From the NCBI RefSeq assembly GCF_047314965.1, contig NZ_JBLBVK010000021.1, forward strand, positions 1 to 46,041: a stretch of 46,041 nucleotides of DNA, in the 5' to 3' direction. The DNA is from JAVJUV01 sp047314965. Lineage in GTDB: Bacteria > Pseudomonadota > Alphaproteobacteria > Rhodobacterales > Rhodobacteraceae. This document shows, in pieces, positions 16,751 through 25,522 of the stretch. Positions within the stretch are counted from its first letter, which is position 1; every line of letters begins with the position of its first letter. The position numbers and the translations under genes are program-made. The notes below the pieces were generated by a model. That model was not told the origin of the DNA. It saw only the letters and a program-made list of their open reading frames with translations, and made no database searches.

Positions 16751-16765
16751 TTGACCCTTGGTCAA
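16751..16765. promoter_or_regulatory. TTGACC-N3-GGTCAA dyad upstream of the small secreted protein
   Basis: A perfect 6-bp inverted repeat with 3-nt spacer lies about 42 nt upstream of the ATG of the gene ending at 16542. The minus-strand half TTGACC could also serve as the -35 element of its promoter, with TACTTT some 16 nt further on. The site is one base too long for an FNR/Crp-type N4 box. Confidence 0.4.
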
Positions 16766-16793
16766 AGCGGCGATTTTCAGCAGTTTGAAAACC

Positions 16794-18101
16794 TCATGCT
16801 TCTCCGAAGACCCGCCGGAAGATCGTGTCGACATTCTTGGTGTGGTAGCCAAGGTCGAACTTCTCCTCGATCTCCGCGTCGCTCATGGCAGCGGTGACCT
16901 CCGGGTCGGCTTTCAGCTCTTCCATGAAATCCTTGCCTTCTTCCCAGACCTTCATGGCGTTGCGCTGCACCAGGCGATAGGAATCCTCGCGGCTGACGCC
17001 TTTCTGGGTCAATGCCAGAAGCACGCGCTGCGAATGGACCAGGCCTTTGAACTTGTTCAGGTTCGCCATCATGTTGTCGGGATAGATCACCAGCTTCTCG
17101 ATCACGCCGGTCAGCCGCGCCAGGGCGAAATCCAGATGGATGGTGGCGTCAGGCCCGATCCCGCGCTCGACCGAGGAATGGCTGATGTCGCGCTCGTGCC
17201 AGAGCGCGACGTTCTCCATCGCGGGGACCACCGCCGAGCGCACCAGCCGGGCAAGCCCTGTCAGGTTCTCGGTCAGGACGGGGTTGCGCTTGTGCGGCAT
17301 CGCGGACGAGCCCTTCTGTCCCTTCGAGAAGAACTCCTCGGCCTCCAGCACCTCGGTGCGCTGCATGTGGCGGATCTCGGTGGCGATGTTCTCGATCGAC
17401 GACGCGATGACGCCGAGCGTGGCAAAGAACATCGCGTGGCGGTCGCGGGGGATGACCTGCGTGCTGATCGGCTCGGGGCGCAGGCCCATCTTCTCGCAGA
17501 CATGCTCCTCGACCGCCGGGTCGATATTGGCAAATGTGCCGACCGCACCCGAGATTGCGCCGGTGGCCACTTCCCACCGCGCCTTTTCCAGCCGGTTCTT
17601 GTTGCGCTCCATCTCGGCATAGAAGCGCGCGAACGTCAGACCCATCGTGACCGGCTCGGCGTGAATGCCGTGGCTGCGCCCGATGCGCACGGTCATCTTG
17701 TGTTCCATCGCGCGCCGCTTCAGCGCGGCCAGAAGCGCGTCCATGTCAGCCAGAAGGATGTCGGCGGCGCGCACGAGCTGGACGTTCAGCGTGGTGTCGA
17801 GCACGTCCGACGAGGTCATGCCCTGGTGAACGAAGCGGGCCTCGTCATTGCCGATGATCTCGGCGAGATGCGTCAGGAACGCGATCACGTCGTGCTTGGT
17901 GACCGCTTCGATCTCGTCGATGCGGGCGACATCGAACTCGACATCCTTCGCTTTCCAGACCGCCTCGGCATTGGCGCGGGGGATCACGCCCAGATCGGCC
18001 TGCGCGTCGCAGGCATGGGCTTCGATCTCGTACCAGATGCGGAACTTGGTTTCGGGTGACCAGATCGCGGTCATCTCGGGGCGGGCATAACGGGGGATCA
18101 T
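16794..18101 (-). CDS. purB: adenylosuccinate lyase
   Basis: A 435-residue enzyme of the fumarase/aspartase superfamily. It cleaves SAICAR in IMP synthesis and adenylosuccinate in AMP synthesis. The superfamily signature SSAMPHKRNP (about residue 268) and the catalytic-histidine segments GRSHGIHAEP and MTSSDVLDTTL are present. The start ATG at 18101 (MIPRYARPEM) matches the family. The length is normal for the short bacterial type. Confidence 0.97.
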   Translation of the reverse strand: MIPRYARPEMTAIWSPETKFRIWYEIEAHACDAQADLGVIPRANAEAVWKAKDVEFDVARIDEIEAVTKHDVIAFLTHLAEIIGNDEARFVHQGMTSSDVLDTTLNVQLVRAADILLADMDALLAALKRRAMEHKMTVRIGRSHGIHAEPVTMGLTFARFYAEMERNKNRLEKARWEVATGAISGAVGTFANIDPAVEEHVCEKMGLRPEPISTQVIPRDRHAMFFATLGVIASSIENIATEIRHMQRTEVLEAEEFFSKGQKGSSAMPHKRNPVLTENLTGLARLVRSAVVPAMENVALWHERDISHSSVERGIGPDATIHLDFALARLTGVIEKLVIYPDNMMANLNKFKGLVHSQRVLLALTQKGVSREDSYRLVQRNAMKVWEEGKDFMEELKADPEVTAAMSDAEIEEKFDLGYHTKNVDTIFRRVFGEA

Positions 18102-18230
18102 GAGTTCAGGGCCTTTCGTCTTGTCGCCGCAGTCCATAAACTGACCTCCGCACAGGGACAAGGAGGCTGGCTTGCGCCCATCTCATCGCATAACCGCGCG
18201 GGATCGCGGCACCGGACGGCGGAACCGGCT

Positions 18231-18665
18231 ATGACCGGGCTGACCTCGCTCTCGCAGCTCGAGGGCCTCTGGCGACTGGACCGGCGCATCCGCCACTCTG
18301 ACGGCGCCGAGAACAGGTTCGAGGGCATCTCGCGGTTCTCGCGCTCGGGCAAGCGCCTGGTGCAGGACGAGGAGGGTCACCTCACCGGCGTGGCCGGGCA
18401 GCCCGGCCTGAGGGCGACACGGCGCTATGTCTGGATGCTGGACTCGCAGCGGATCGAGGTATTGTTCCACGACATGCGCCCCTTCCATACGATTCCGACC
18501 GGCGTGGTCTGTCCCGAGACGACCTATCTCTGTTCCCCGGACCGCTATCATGTCGCCTACGATTTCAGCGACATGGCAGCCTGGCGCGCGCAGTGGCGCG
18601 TCGAGGGGCCGAAGAAATCCTACGTCATGGACAGCACGTTCCACAGGATGGATCGGGAAAGGTGA
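18231..18665 (+). CDS. DUF6314 family protein
   Basis: A 144-residue protein that begins LSQLEGLWRLDRRIRH and has a string of beta-strand-like segments (GISRFSRSGKRLVQDEEG, TRRYVWMLDSQRIEVLFHD, YHVAYDFSDM). It resembles the lipocalin-like DUF6314 family seen in Rhodobacteraceae; function unknown. It has no signal peptide, so it is probably cytoplasmic. It is divergent from purB across 129 nt and upstream of bioY without overlap. Confidence 0.8.
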   Translation: MTGLTSLSQLEGLWRLDRRIRHSDGAENRFEGISRFSRSGKRLVQDEEGHLTGVAGQPGLRATRRYVWMLDSQRIEVLFHDMRPFHTIPTGVVCPETTYLCSPDRYHVAYDFSDMAAWRAQWRVEGPKKSYVMDSTFHRMDRER

Positions 18666-18750
18666 GGCACCTTGACCGCTTGCCAGCTTCAACGCCGGGT
18701 GCAATAAGCCGTTGAAAGTGGAATTCTTGGCGGAAAAGGGAGCCTTATCC

Positions 18751-19350
18751 ATGTCAACTCTCGCCCATCGTCCGGTCCTCAGCGACCTCGTCTGGAACGC
18801 CGAAGGCACCCAGCTCTGGCTGAAGCGTCTTGCGCTTCTGGTGGCCGGCGTGGCCGCGCTGACGGTTTCGGCCAAGGTGCAGATCACGACGGTTCCGGTG
18901 CCTGTCACGCTTCAGATGCTTGTCGTCATGGTGATCGGCGCCTCCTACGGCCCGCGCCTTGCCGGCGCGACGCTGGCATCCTACCTGGCGCTTGGCTTCC
19001 AGGGCCTGCCGGTATTCGCCGGCGCAGTGGCCGGACCGGCCTATTTCGCGGGTCCTACGGGCGGATATCTCGTGGGCTTCCTGCTTGCCGCAGTGCTTGT
19101 CGGAGCGCTGGCCCGCGCGGGCTGGGACCGGTCTCCGGTGTCGATGGCGCTGGCCATGGCCGCGGGCATCCTCGCCGTCTACGTTCCCGGCGTCGTCTGG
19201 CTTGCTGCCTCCTGGGGCGCGGCGCTTGGCTGGGAAAACTGGTATGCCTATGGAGTAAAGACCTTCATCTGGGTCGATGCGCTGAAACTGGTCGTGGCCG
19301 TCATCGCCTTCCCGGCGATCTGGAAGCTGGTCGGTGACGCCCGCGCCTGA
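18751..19350 (+). CDS. bioY: biotin transporter BioY
   Basis: A 199-residue membrane protein with about six helices. The core carries TTVPVPVTLQMLVVMVIG and GPTGGYLVGFLLAA, hallmarks of the S-component BioY that binds biotin, alone or with an energy-coupling ATPase module. No bioMN genes are beside it. The start at 18751 is preceded by AAAGGGAG. I looked for a BioR-type operator upstream and saw none. A strong terminator follows. Confidence 0.95.
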   Translation: MSTLAHRPVLSDLVWNAEGTQLWLKRLALLVAGVAALTVSAKVQITTVPVPVTLQMLVVMVIGASYGPRLAGATLASYLALGFQGLPVFAGAVAGPAYFAGPTGGYLVGFLLAAVLVGALARAGWDRSPVSMALAMAAGILAVYVPGVVWLAASWGAALGWENWYAYGVKTFIWVDALKLVVAVIAFPAIWKLVGDARA

Positions 19351-19375
19351 CCTGACTGGTCCTTGAAGACTTTGG

Positions 19376-19402
19376 AACGCGGCCCCCGGGGCCGCGTTTT
19401 TC
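19376..19402 (+). terminator. Rho-independent terminator of bioY
   Basis: The arms AACGCGGCCC and GGGCCGCGTT enclose a 3-nt loop and are followed by TTTCGTTT. It lies 26 nt after the bioY stop. Confidence 0.85.
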
Positions 19403-19426
19403 GTTTGCATCGGCTTCTGGCGAAGC

Positions 19427-19478
19427 CGACCCGTGCGAGGGGCCTTGCCCCCCGCGCCCCCCACCGTATTTTAGCCAG
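19427..19478 (-). repeat. dispersed GC-rich hairpin element, copy C
   Basis: Read on the minus strand it has TTCTTTCTGGCT, AAATACGG, GGGGGCGCG and then GCCCCTCGCA, matching copies A and B but with a less perfect stem. It lies between the bioY terminator and the M20 amidohydrolase gene. Confidence 0.65.
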
Positions 19479-19520
19479 AAAGAAAGGCCGTCCGGCCCAG
19501 TCTGGAACCCAGGAGACTCC

Positions 19521-20687
19521 ATGCCCGTCCGTAACCGATTTGCCGAACTCCATGACGAAATCACTGCCTGGCGACGGGATTTCCATGAACACCCGGAACT
19601 TTTGTTCGACGTTCATCGCACAGCCGGAATCGTCGCCGAGAAGCTGAAGGAATTCGGATGCGACGAGGTGGTCACGGGGATCGGGCGCACGGGTGTCGTC
19701 GGGATCATCCGGGGAAAGAGCAATGCGTCCGGGCGCACGGTCGGTCTGCGCGCCGACATGGACGCGCTGCCGATCGAGGAGGCAACCGGCGTGGCTTACG
19801 CCTCGAAGACCCCCGGCAAGATGCATGCCTGCGGCCACGACGGGCATACGGCGATGCTTCTGGGTGCGGCCAGGTACCTGGCCGAGACGCGCAATTTCGA
19901 CGGCTCGGTCGCCGTGATCTTCCAGCCCGCCGAGGAAGGCGGCGGCGGCGGCCGCGAGATGGTCGAGGAGGGCATGATGGACCGGTTCGGCATCGACGAG
20001 GTCTACGGGATGCACAACATTCCCGGCCGCGCCCTTGGCACCTTCGCCATCCGTCCGGGCATGTTCTATGCCGCCACCGGCCTGTTCGAGGTCGAGATCC
20101 GCGGCAAGGGTGGTCACGGCGCCTATCCGCATGACACGATCGATCCCATCGTGGTGGCCAGCCAGACGGTGCTGGCTTTGCAGACCATCGCCAGCCGCAA
20201 CGCGGACCCGATGCGCCCGCTGGTCGTGTCGGTCACCTCGATCGAGAGCAGTTCGAAGGCTTTCAACGTGATCCCGGAAAAGGTGGTACTCAAGGGTACG
20301 ACGCGTACCATGGACGAACGCACCGCGGACCTTGCGGAAGCACGATTCGGGGAGATCGTCGCGAAGACGGCCGAGCTGTACGGCGCGACGGCGACCTTCC
20401 AGTACACCCGGAACTATCCCGCATTGGAAAACGCCGAGGCCGAGACGGAATACGCTGCCGCTGCCGCCAAGGCGGTTGCCGGGGATTGTGCACTGGCCGA
20501 TGCCTCGATGTGGGGCGAGGATTTCTCGTTCTTCCTGAACGAGCGGCCCGGCGCCTATATCCATCTCGGCATCGGGGACGCCGCCGACCTGCATAACGAA
20601 GCATACAACTTCAACGACGAAGCGATCCCCTTCGGGTGTTCCTGGTTCGTCGAGATCGCCGAAAGCCGGTTGCCGGTTCGCACCTGA
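19521..20687 (+). CDS. M20 family amidohydrolase / metallopeptidase
   Basis: A 388-residue hydrolase of the hippurate/N-acyl amino acid hydrolase type. Metal-binding elements are visible: RADMDALPI, HACGHDGHT (Cys104, His106) and the catalytic QPAEEGGGG with paired glutamates, followed by YGMHNIP. The lid/dimer domain starts near GKGGHGAYPHDTIDP. Such enzymes deacylate N-acyl amino acids or cleave hippurate; the true substrate is unknown. The start at 19521 has AGGAG 7 nt upstream. The glycosyltransferase gene follows 57 nt after the stop. Confidence 0.93.
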   Translation: MPVRNRFAELHDEITAWRRDFHEHPELLFDVHRTAGIVAEKLKEFGCDEVVTGIGRTGVVGIIRGKSNASGRTVGLRADMDALPIEEATGVAYASKTPGKMHACGHDGHTAMLLGAARYLAETRNFDGSVAVIFQPAEEGGGGGREMVEEGMMDRFGIDEVYGMHNIPGRALGTFAIRPGMFYAATGLFEVEIRGKGGHGAYPHDTIDPIVVASQTVLALQTIASRNADPMRPLVVSVTSIESSSKAFNVIPEKVVLKGTTRTMDERTADLAEARFGEIVAKTAELYGATATFQYTRNYPALENAEAETEYAAAAAKAVAGDCALADASMWGEDFSFFLNERPGAYIHLGIGDAADLHNEAYNFNDEAIPFGCSWFVEIAESRLPVRT

Positions 20688-20744
20688 CCCGGTGGCATCT
20701 GCCCCGCCGCTCGGGTAACATCGCCCAAAACGGGCAGGGCAGGC

Positions 20745-23700
20745 ATGGACCACCAGATCGCGATGCTGTGGATGCGGGGAAGCCTCAGCTTCCTCGAGCA
20801 GCTTTGCGTCCAGTCCTTCCTGGATGCCGGGCACCACGTTGTTCTCTACAGTTATGCGCCCATCGGCTGTGTCCCGGAAGGCGTCGAGCATCGCGACGCG
20901 GCCGACATCCTGCCCGAAGAGGGCTTTCTCGTGCACGAGCGCACGGGGTCGCCGGCGCTGCATTCCGATCTTTTCAGGTACCGGCTGCTCCAGACAGGCG
21001 ACCGGGTGATCTGGGCCGACACCGATGCCTATTGCCACCGGCGGTTCCGACCGCGCGAGGGGCATCTCTACGGCTGGGAAAGCGACAGCCACGTCAATGG
21101 CGGCGTCCTTGCCCTCCCGCCTGACAGCCCGACACTCGGGGCGCTTCTGGAGTTCACCCGCGACGAGTTCGCCATCCCACCCTGGGAGAAGAAATGGCGT
21201 CGGCGAGAGATGGAGGCGGCCCATGCGGCGGGTACTCCGGTGCATGTCAGCGAACAGACCTGGGGCGTCTGGGGGCCGCATGCGATCACGCATTTCCTGG
21301 GCGAGACCGGCGAGATCGCGCGCGCGCTTCCTCAGGCCGCGCTCTACCCGTATTCCTTCGCCAGAAGACGGCGGCTCCTGCTGCCGGGGCTGGACCACTC
21401 GGCGGTGATCACGGATGAGACCCAGTCGATCCATCTCTACGGGCGCCGGGTCAGGAAGCGCATGGCCGAGCGGGACCAGGGCCTGCCCGATCCCGACAGC
21501 CTGATGGGGCAACTCCTGATCAAGCACCGGATCGATCCCTGCGAAGCGCCCCTGCGCGATTGCCCCGAACCGGACCGCGACGCGCCCATCGCGAAAGTCT
21601 ACCGCGAGGCCGCATCAGGCATTCCCCGCGTCGCGGCTGCGATCTCCGAACCGGTCGTTCCGCGCCCGCTGGACGAGGTGGTCGTCGTCACCACCATGAA
21701 GAACGAGGGGCCGTTCATCCTGGACTGGGTGGCTTATCACCTCTCGGTCGGCGTGACGCATTTCCTCGTCTACACCAATGACTGCGACGATCCGACCTGC
21801 GAAATTCTCGACGCCCTTGCCGTGCGCGGTATCGTCACCCGCGTCGACAACCCGGTGGCCATGGGAGAGAGGCCGCAGAGGATCGCGCTGGAACTTGCGG
21901 CGGTGCACCCCCGCGTTGTGCAGGCCGATGCATACATTGTCATGGACGTCGATGAATACATCAACGTCCACACCGGCGAGGGCACGCTGAGCGATCTTTT
22001 CGCCGCCGCCGGCGACCCCGACATGATCTCGATGACATGGCGCTTCTTCGGCTCTGCCGGGGTGACGGCCTACGAGGACTGCCCGGTGCCGGCACAGTTC
22101 ACCCGCGCCGCGCCGCTGCACATCCGCAAGCCCCATCAGAACTGGGGCTTCAAGACCATCGTGCGCCGCGGCGCTCCATTTGCCGCGGTCGGGGTCCACC
22201 GCCCGCTGGAGCCTGAAGCCGACCGGATGCCCGCGTGGACAAACGGGTCGGGGCGGCAGATGCCGGACAGCTATCTGTCGGACGGGTGGCGCTCGAACCT
22301 TGAAAGCTGGGGCTACGATCTGGTCACGCTGAATCATTATGCGGTCCGCTCGCTTGAAAGCTTTCTCGTCAAGCGTGACCGGGGGCGTACCAATCATATC
22401 GCCCGCGATCAGGGCGTGGAGTACTGGAATCTCTACAACAGGAACGACGAGGAGGATCGGTCGATCCTTGCCCGGCTGCCAAGGGCAGAACCGCTGCGCA
22501 AGGTCTTCGCGCTCGATCCGGTGCTCTTGCGCCTTCACGACCGCGCCGTCGCATGGCACCGGGCTCGGATCGGAGAGTTGCGCAAGACCGATGGGTTCCG
22601 CGAACTCTACCGTCACCTTGCGGCCGATCCCCTGTCGCATCAGCGTCCCGGTCTTGATGTCGTGCGCGCGCCGGTGTCGGACCAGTGGCGCGAGGCAGAG
22701 TTGGAATCCGCTGACCGGTCCGAGCCGCGGGAACCCACAAAATGCGACCCGCAGGTGACCATGACCGATGACCGCGCCGACCGGCCGCGCAACGCCTTCG
22801 GCGACCTGATCCTTCTGGGTGAGGAGAACGAGCACGCCTTCCGCGCGCTGTTGAGCCGGGTGGAGCCTCGCCACCCCATGCTGGCGCCTCTCGATGCACG
22901 TCTGCCAAGCGGCCGGATCACCGTCGTCACCTCGATGAAGAATGAAGGCTGTTTCATCCTGGAATGGATTGCACATTACATGGCGATCGGGGTGACGCAT
23001 TTTCTCGTGTATACGAACGATTGCGACGATCCCACGAATGCCATTCTCGACCGCTTGCAGGATCTGGGCCACGTCACCCGCCTCGATAACCCGTACAACC
23101 GGGACGCCGGACAAAAGCCGCAACGCGGGGCGCTGAACGATGCCGTCTCTCAGGAAGCCGTGAGAACCGCCGACTGGGTGGGCGTTGTCGATGTGGACGA
23201 GTTCATCGCCATCCACGAGGGCGCGCGCAGCCTGCCGGACCTTTTCGAGAGGATGGGCGATCCCAACATCGTTTCCCTGACATGGCGTCTTTTCGGCAAC
23301 CGGGGACACCATCTCTACGAAGACAGATGGATCACCGAACGGTTCACGGCATGTGCGCCGCGCTACCTGCCGCGCCCGCGCCTTGGCTGGGGGTTCAAGA
23401 GCTTCGTGCACCGAAGCGTGCCCTACGAGAAGCTGGGCGTGCACCGGCCGCTGGATATCGACACCTCGGAGCCGCATACGCTGCGCTGGGTCAACGGCTC
23501 GGGCCGGGCGATGCCCGAGAAGACCGTCAGGAATACCGCCTGGTTCTCGCGTAAGGCGTCGGTCGGCTACACGATGGCAACGCTCAATCACTACATCCTG
23601 CGCTCGGCCGAAAGTTTTCTCGTCAAGCGCCAGCGGGGCAGGATCAACCATGTCGACCAGGATCAGGGTTTGGCCTACTGGGCGGAGCGGAACTACCGCT

Positions 23701-23948
23701 CGGAGACCGACACCTCGATCCAAGCCCAGGTTCCCGCCGCGCGCCGGGTGCTGGACAAGTTGAAGAGCGACCCGCTTCTGTCTCGCCTTCATGACGAGGC
23801 TGTCGCCTGGCACCGTTCGCGGATCCGGACGCTTCTGGGCGATCCGGAATACGCGGCGCTATTCGCGGCGATCACCGACCCGGCGCTGGAAGACGCGGTC
23901 TTCGTCGCGGGCCGCAGCGCGCACGATGTCATGGAAAGCGTGGAATAG
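20745..23948 (+). CDS. three-module glycosyltransferase (DXD-type module plus two tandem GT2/GT92-like modules)
   Basis: A 1067-residue soluble protein with three parts. Module 1 (about 1-290) begins IAMLWMRGSLSFLEQL and has a DXD-type sugar-transfer motif IWADTDAYC (Asp92, Asp94) after HSDLFRYRLL. Modules 2 (about 311-640) and 3 (about 725-1060) are tandem copies of one domain: each has VVT-MKNEG at the start, the shared 16-residue block GVTHFLVYTNDCDDPT, a second acidic motif (VMDVDEYI / VVDVDEFI), WGFK and a final LNHY..RS.ESFLVKR. By hand the first 59 aligned residues of modules 2 and 3 match at about 40. Such domains (GT2/GT92, DUF23-like) transfer sugars to surface glycans. No membrane helix is evident. 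Acceptor and sugars are unknown. Confidence 0.88.
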   Translation: MDHQIAMLWMRGSLSFLEQLCVQSFLDAGHHVVLYSYAPIGCVPEGVEHRDAADILPEEGFLVHERTGSPALHSDLFRYRLLQTGDRVIWADTDAYCHRRFRPREGHLYGWESDSHVNGGVLALPPDSPTLGALLEFTRDEFAIPPWEKKWRRREMEAAHAAGTPVHVSEQTWGVWGPHAITHFLGETGEIARALPQAALYPYSFARRRRLLLPGLDHSAVITDETQSIHLYGRRVRKRMAERDQGLPDPDSLMGQLLIKHRIDPCEAPLRDCPEPDRDAPIAKVYREAASGIPRVAAAISEPVVPRPLDEVVVVTTMKNEGPFILDWVAYHLSVGVTHFLVYTNDCDDPTCEILDALAVRGIVTRVDNPVAMGERPQRIALELAAVHPRVVQADAYIVMDVDEYINVHTGEGTLSDLFAAAGDPDMISMTWRFFGSAGVTAYEDCPVPAQFTRAAPLHIRKPHQNWGFKTIVRRGAPFAAVGVHRPLEPEADRMPAWTNGSGRQMPDSYLSDGWRSNLESWGYDLVTLNHYAVRSLESFLVKRDRGRTNHIARDQGVEYWNLYNRNDEEDRSILARLPRAEPLRKVFALDPVLLRLHDRAVAWHRARIGELRKTDGFRELYRHLAADPLSHQRPGLDVVRAPVSDQWREAELESADRSEPREPTKCDPQVTMTDDRADRPRNAFGDLILLGEENEHAFRALLSRVEPRHPMLAPLDARLPSGRITVVTSMKNEGCFILEWIAHYMAIGVTHFLVYTNDCDDPTNAILDRLQDLGHVTRLDNPYNRDAGQKPQRGALNDAVSQEAVRTADWVGVVDVDEFIAIHEGARSLPDLFERMGDPNIVSLTWRLFGNRGHHLYEDRWITERFTACAPRYLPRPRLGWGFKSFVHRSVPYEKLGVHRPLDIDTSEPHTLRWVNGSGRAMPEKTVRNTAWFSRKASVGYTMATLNHYILRSAESFLVKRQRGRINHVDQDQGLAYWAERNYRSETDTSIQAQVPAARRVLDKLKSDPLLSRLHDEAVAWHRSRIRTLLGDPEYAALFAAITDPALEDAVFVAGRSAHDVMESVE

Positions 23949-24011
23949 CCCCGCCATACACCTGCCATACACTTTGCCGACTGTTTGCCGACGCTTCGCC
24001 GCCCGGTGTTT

Positions 24012-24476
24012 TCAGGCGCTGTCGTCCAGCGCCTTGGCCAGTTCGAACCCGATCCGGCGTGGCTCTTCGGTCTCGACGGCCTTCGGCATGGCGCGCAGAA
24101 GGACGTTGAGCTGGCTGACATGCTGCACCAGCTGCACGCGGCCTCCGGCCTGGTCGGTGCCGTAGAAGGTCACGATGTCGGGATCGAAATAACCCAGCCC
24201 CTCGATCCGCAGGAAACCGGCTCCCGTGTCAGTGAAACCCATAGCGATTTCATGTTCATCATCAAGTGTTTTCTCGAAGTTCTTGATGTAGAGTATCAGC
24301 CGCTGATAGGCCCATTCCGCCGGGCTTTTCTGCTCCAACGGCTTCTTTGCGACGGCTTCGGGCAAAGGTTCTTGCTCGGCAGTGGCGGCATGGCCGGGCA
24401 GCGTTGTGGCGGCGCCGCAGCGGCGCAGCGCCTCGGCCTCCGCATGCTCCGCCGCCGTCTCGATCTTGTCGTCCAT
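24012..24476 (-). CDS. DUF6173 family protein
   Basis: A 154-residue protein with an acidic, alanine-rich N-terminal ~45 residues and a conserved C-terminal domain beginning SPAEWAYQRLILYIKNFEK and continuing HEIAMGFTDTG, RIEGLGYFDPDIVTFYG, and VQLVQHVSQLNVLL. This matches the DUF6173 pattern as I recall it; function unknown. It is the last gene of a three-gene minus-strand operon, starting 3 nt after the stop of the MBL-fold gene. Short direct repeats lie beyond its end. Confidence 0.82.
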   Translation of the reverse strand: MDDKIETAAEHAEAEALRRCGAATTLPGHAATAEQEPLPEAVAKKPLEQKSPAEWAYQRLILYIKNFEKTLDDEHEIAMGFTDTGAGFLRIEGLGYFDPDIVTFYGTDQAGGRVQLVQHVSQLNVLLRAMPKAVETEEPRRIGFELAKALDDSA

Positions 24477-24478
24477 CG

Positions 24479-25522
24479 TTACCTCACCCTCTGCCAAAGC
24501 CAGGCCCCATCCGCGCGCCGCACCCGCGTCACCCGCCCAGCGTGCCAGAGATGCATGCAATGCGCCACCGCCTCGACAAGCGCCAGGCCGTATTCACCAT
24601 TGCCGATCTGACGCTTGAAAAGCGGGTGAAAACAATCTGCTGCGGTGCGAGGATCGACAAGGAATGCTTCCAACCTGACCAGAGCGCTTTCGTGGTTTTC
24701 GATCAGTTGATCCAGTCGAGTCTTCAGACCGGTGAACGGCAGCTTGTGACCCGGCAGAACCAGCCTGTTGTCATCCGACAGCGCCCGGAACCGGTGGCAA
24801 CTCTCCATCCACTCCGCGACGGGGTCGGCTTCGGGTTCTGTGGCGTACACGCCAAGGTTCGGCGAGATCGACGGCAGCAACTGGTCGCCGCCGATCACAA
24901 GGCCGTCGTCCTCGCTCCAGAAAGTCGCGTGTTCCGGTGCGTGGCCATTTCCAGTCTTCACGCTCCATGTGCGTCCGCCAGCGAAAAGCGTGTCGCCCTC
25001 GCGGATTCGGGTGAAGCCCAGGGGCAGTGGCGTCAGCATGTCGGCAAAATTGAAGGGGCGCTCGGCCAACCGGCGTTCCAGCGTGGCGTCATCCATGCCT
25101 GCGCCCCGCCAATAGGCAATCGTTTCAGGGGTCGGCCTGTCCTGTACGTCAAGTGACAGCATTCGCGCGAAAAGCCAGGCTGTGCGGGTGGTCACCAGTT
25201 CGGCGCCCATGTCGGCCTGAAACCATCCGGCAAGGCCGATATGATCGGGATGGTGATGCGTGACGATCAGTCGGCGCACCGGTTTCCCGTGCAACGGCTT
25301 GGCGAGAATCGCGTCCCAGATCGCACGGGTTTTCCGTGTATCAAAGCCTGTATCGATCACCGACCAGCCATCTCCGTCATCCAGAGCGTAGACGTTGACG
25401 TGATCCAGCGTCATCGGCAGCGGTATTCTGAACCACAGGATACCTTCCGCGATTTCAATGGCTTCGCCGTGATCCGGTGGGATTTCTACAGGATAGCGTA
25501 TCTGGCGGACGTGGTCCTCCAT
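24479..25522 (-). CDS. MBL-fold metallohydrolase
   Basis: A 347-residue protein with the metallo-beta-lactamase fold. It has HHHPDH (about residues 89-94), VIDTGFD before it, further candidate metal ligands in TGNGHAPEHA and GGDQLLPSIS, and a C-terminal winged-helix-like tail. It probably hydrolyses a thioester or ester. Its ATG shares a base with the acyl-CoA dehydrogenase stop (TGATG), which indicates translational coupling; a GTG one codon earlier is the alternative start. Coupling to an acyl-CoA dehydrogenase suggests an acyl-CoA or acyl-ester substrate (inference). Confidence 0.92.
   Translation of the reverse strand: MEDHVRQIRYPVEIPPDHGEAIEIAEGILWFRIPLPMTLDHVNVYALDDGDGWSVIDTGFDTRKTRAIWDAILAKPLHGKPVRRLIVTHHHPDHIGLAGWFQADMGAELVTTRTAWLFARMLSLDVQDRPTPETIAYWRGAGMDDATLERRLAERPFNFADMLTPLPLGFTRIREGDTLFAGGRTWSVKTGNGHAPEHATFWSEDDGLVIGGDQLLPSISPNLGVYATEPEADPVAEWMESCHRFRALSDDNRLVLPGHKLPFTGLKTRLDQLIENHESALVRLEAFLVDPRTAADCFHPLFKRQIGNGEYGLALVEAVAHCMHLWHAGRVTRVRRADGAWLWQRVR

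Noticed and set aside
16751..16765. TTGACC-N3-GGTCAA read as an FNR/FnrL box
   Set aside because: The dyad is 15 bp with the wrong spacing (FNR boxes are 14 bp, N4), so it was kept only as an unassigned dyad.
18665..18751. BioR-type biotin operator before bioY
   Set aside because: No TTATCTATAA-like palindrome is present; only TTATCC occurs.
19248..21527. Very long open frame (759 codons) on the minus strand
   Set aside because: It is antisense to the M20 hydrolase and glycosyltransferase genes, an effect of high GC content; its product has no protein-like pattern.
21615..23813. Long minus-strand frame (732 codons)
   Set aside because: Antisense shadow of the glycosyltransferase gene with no recognisable motifs.
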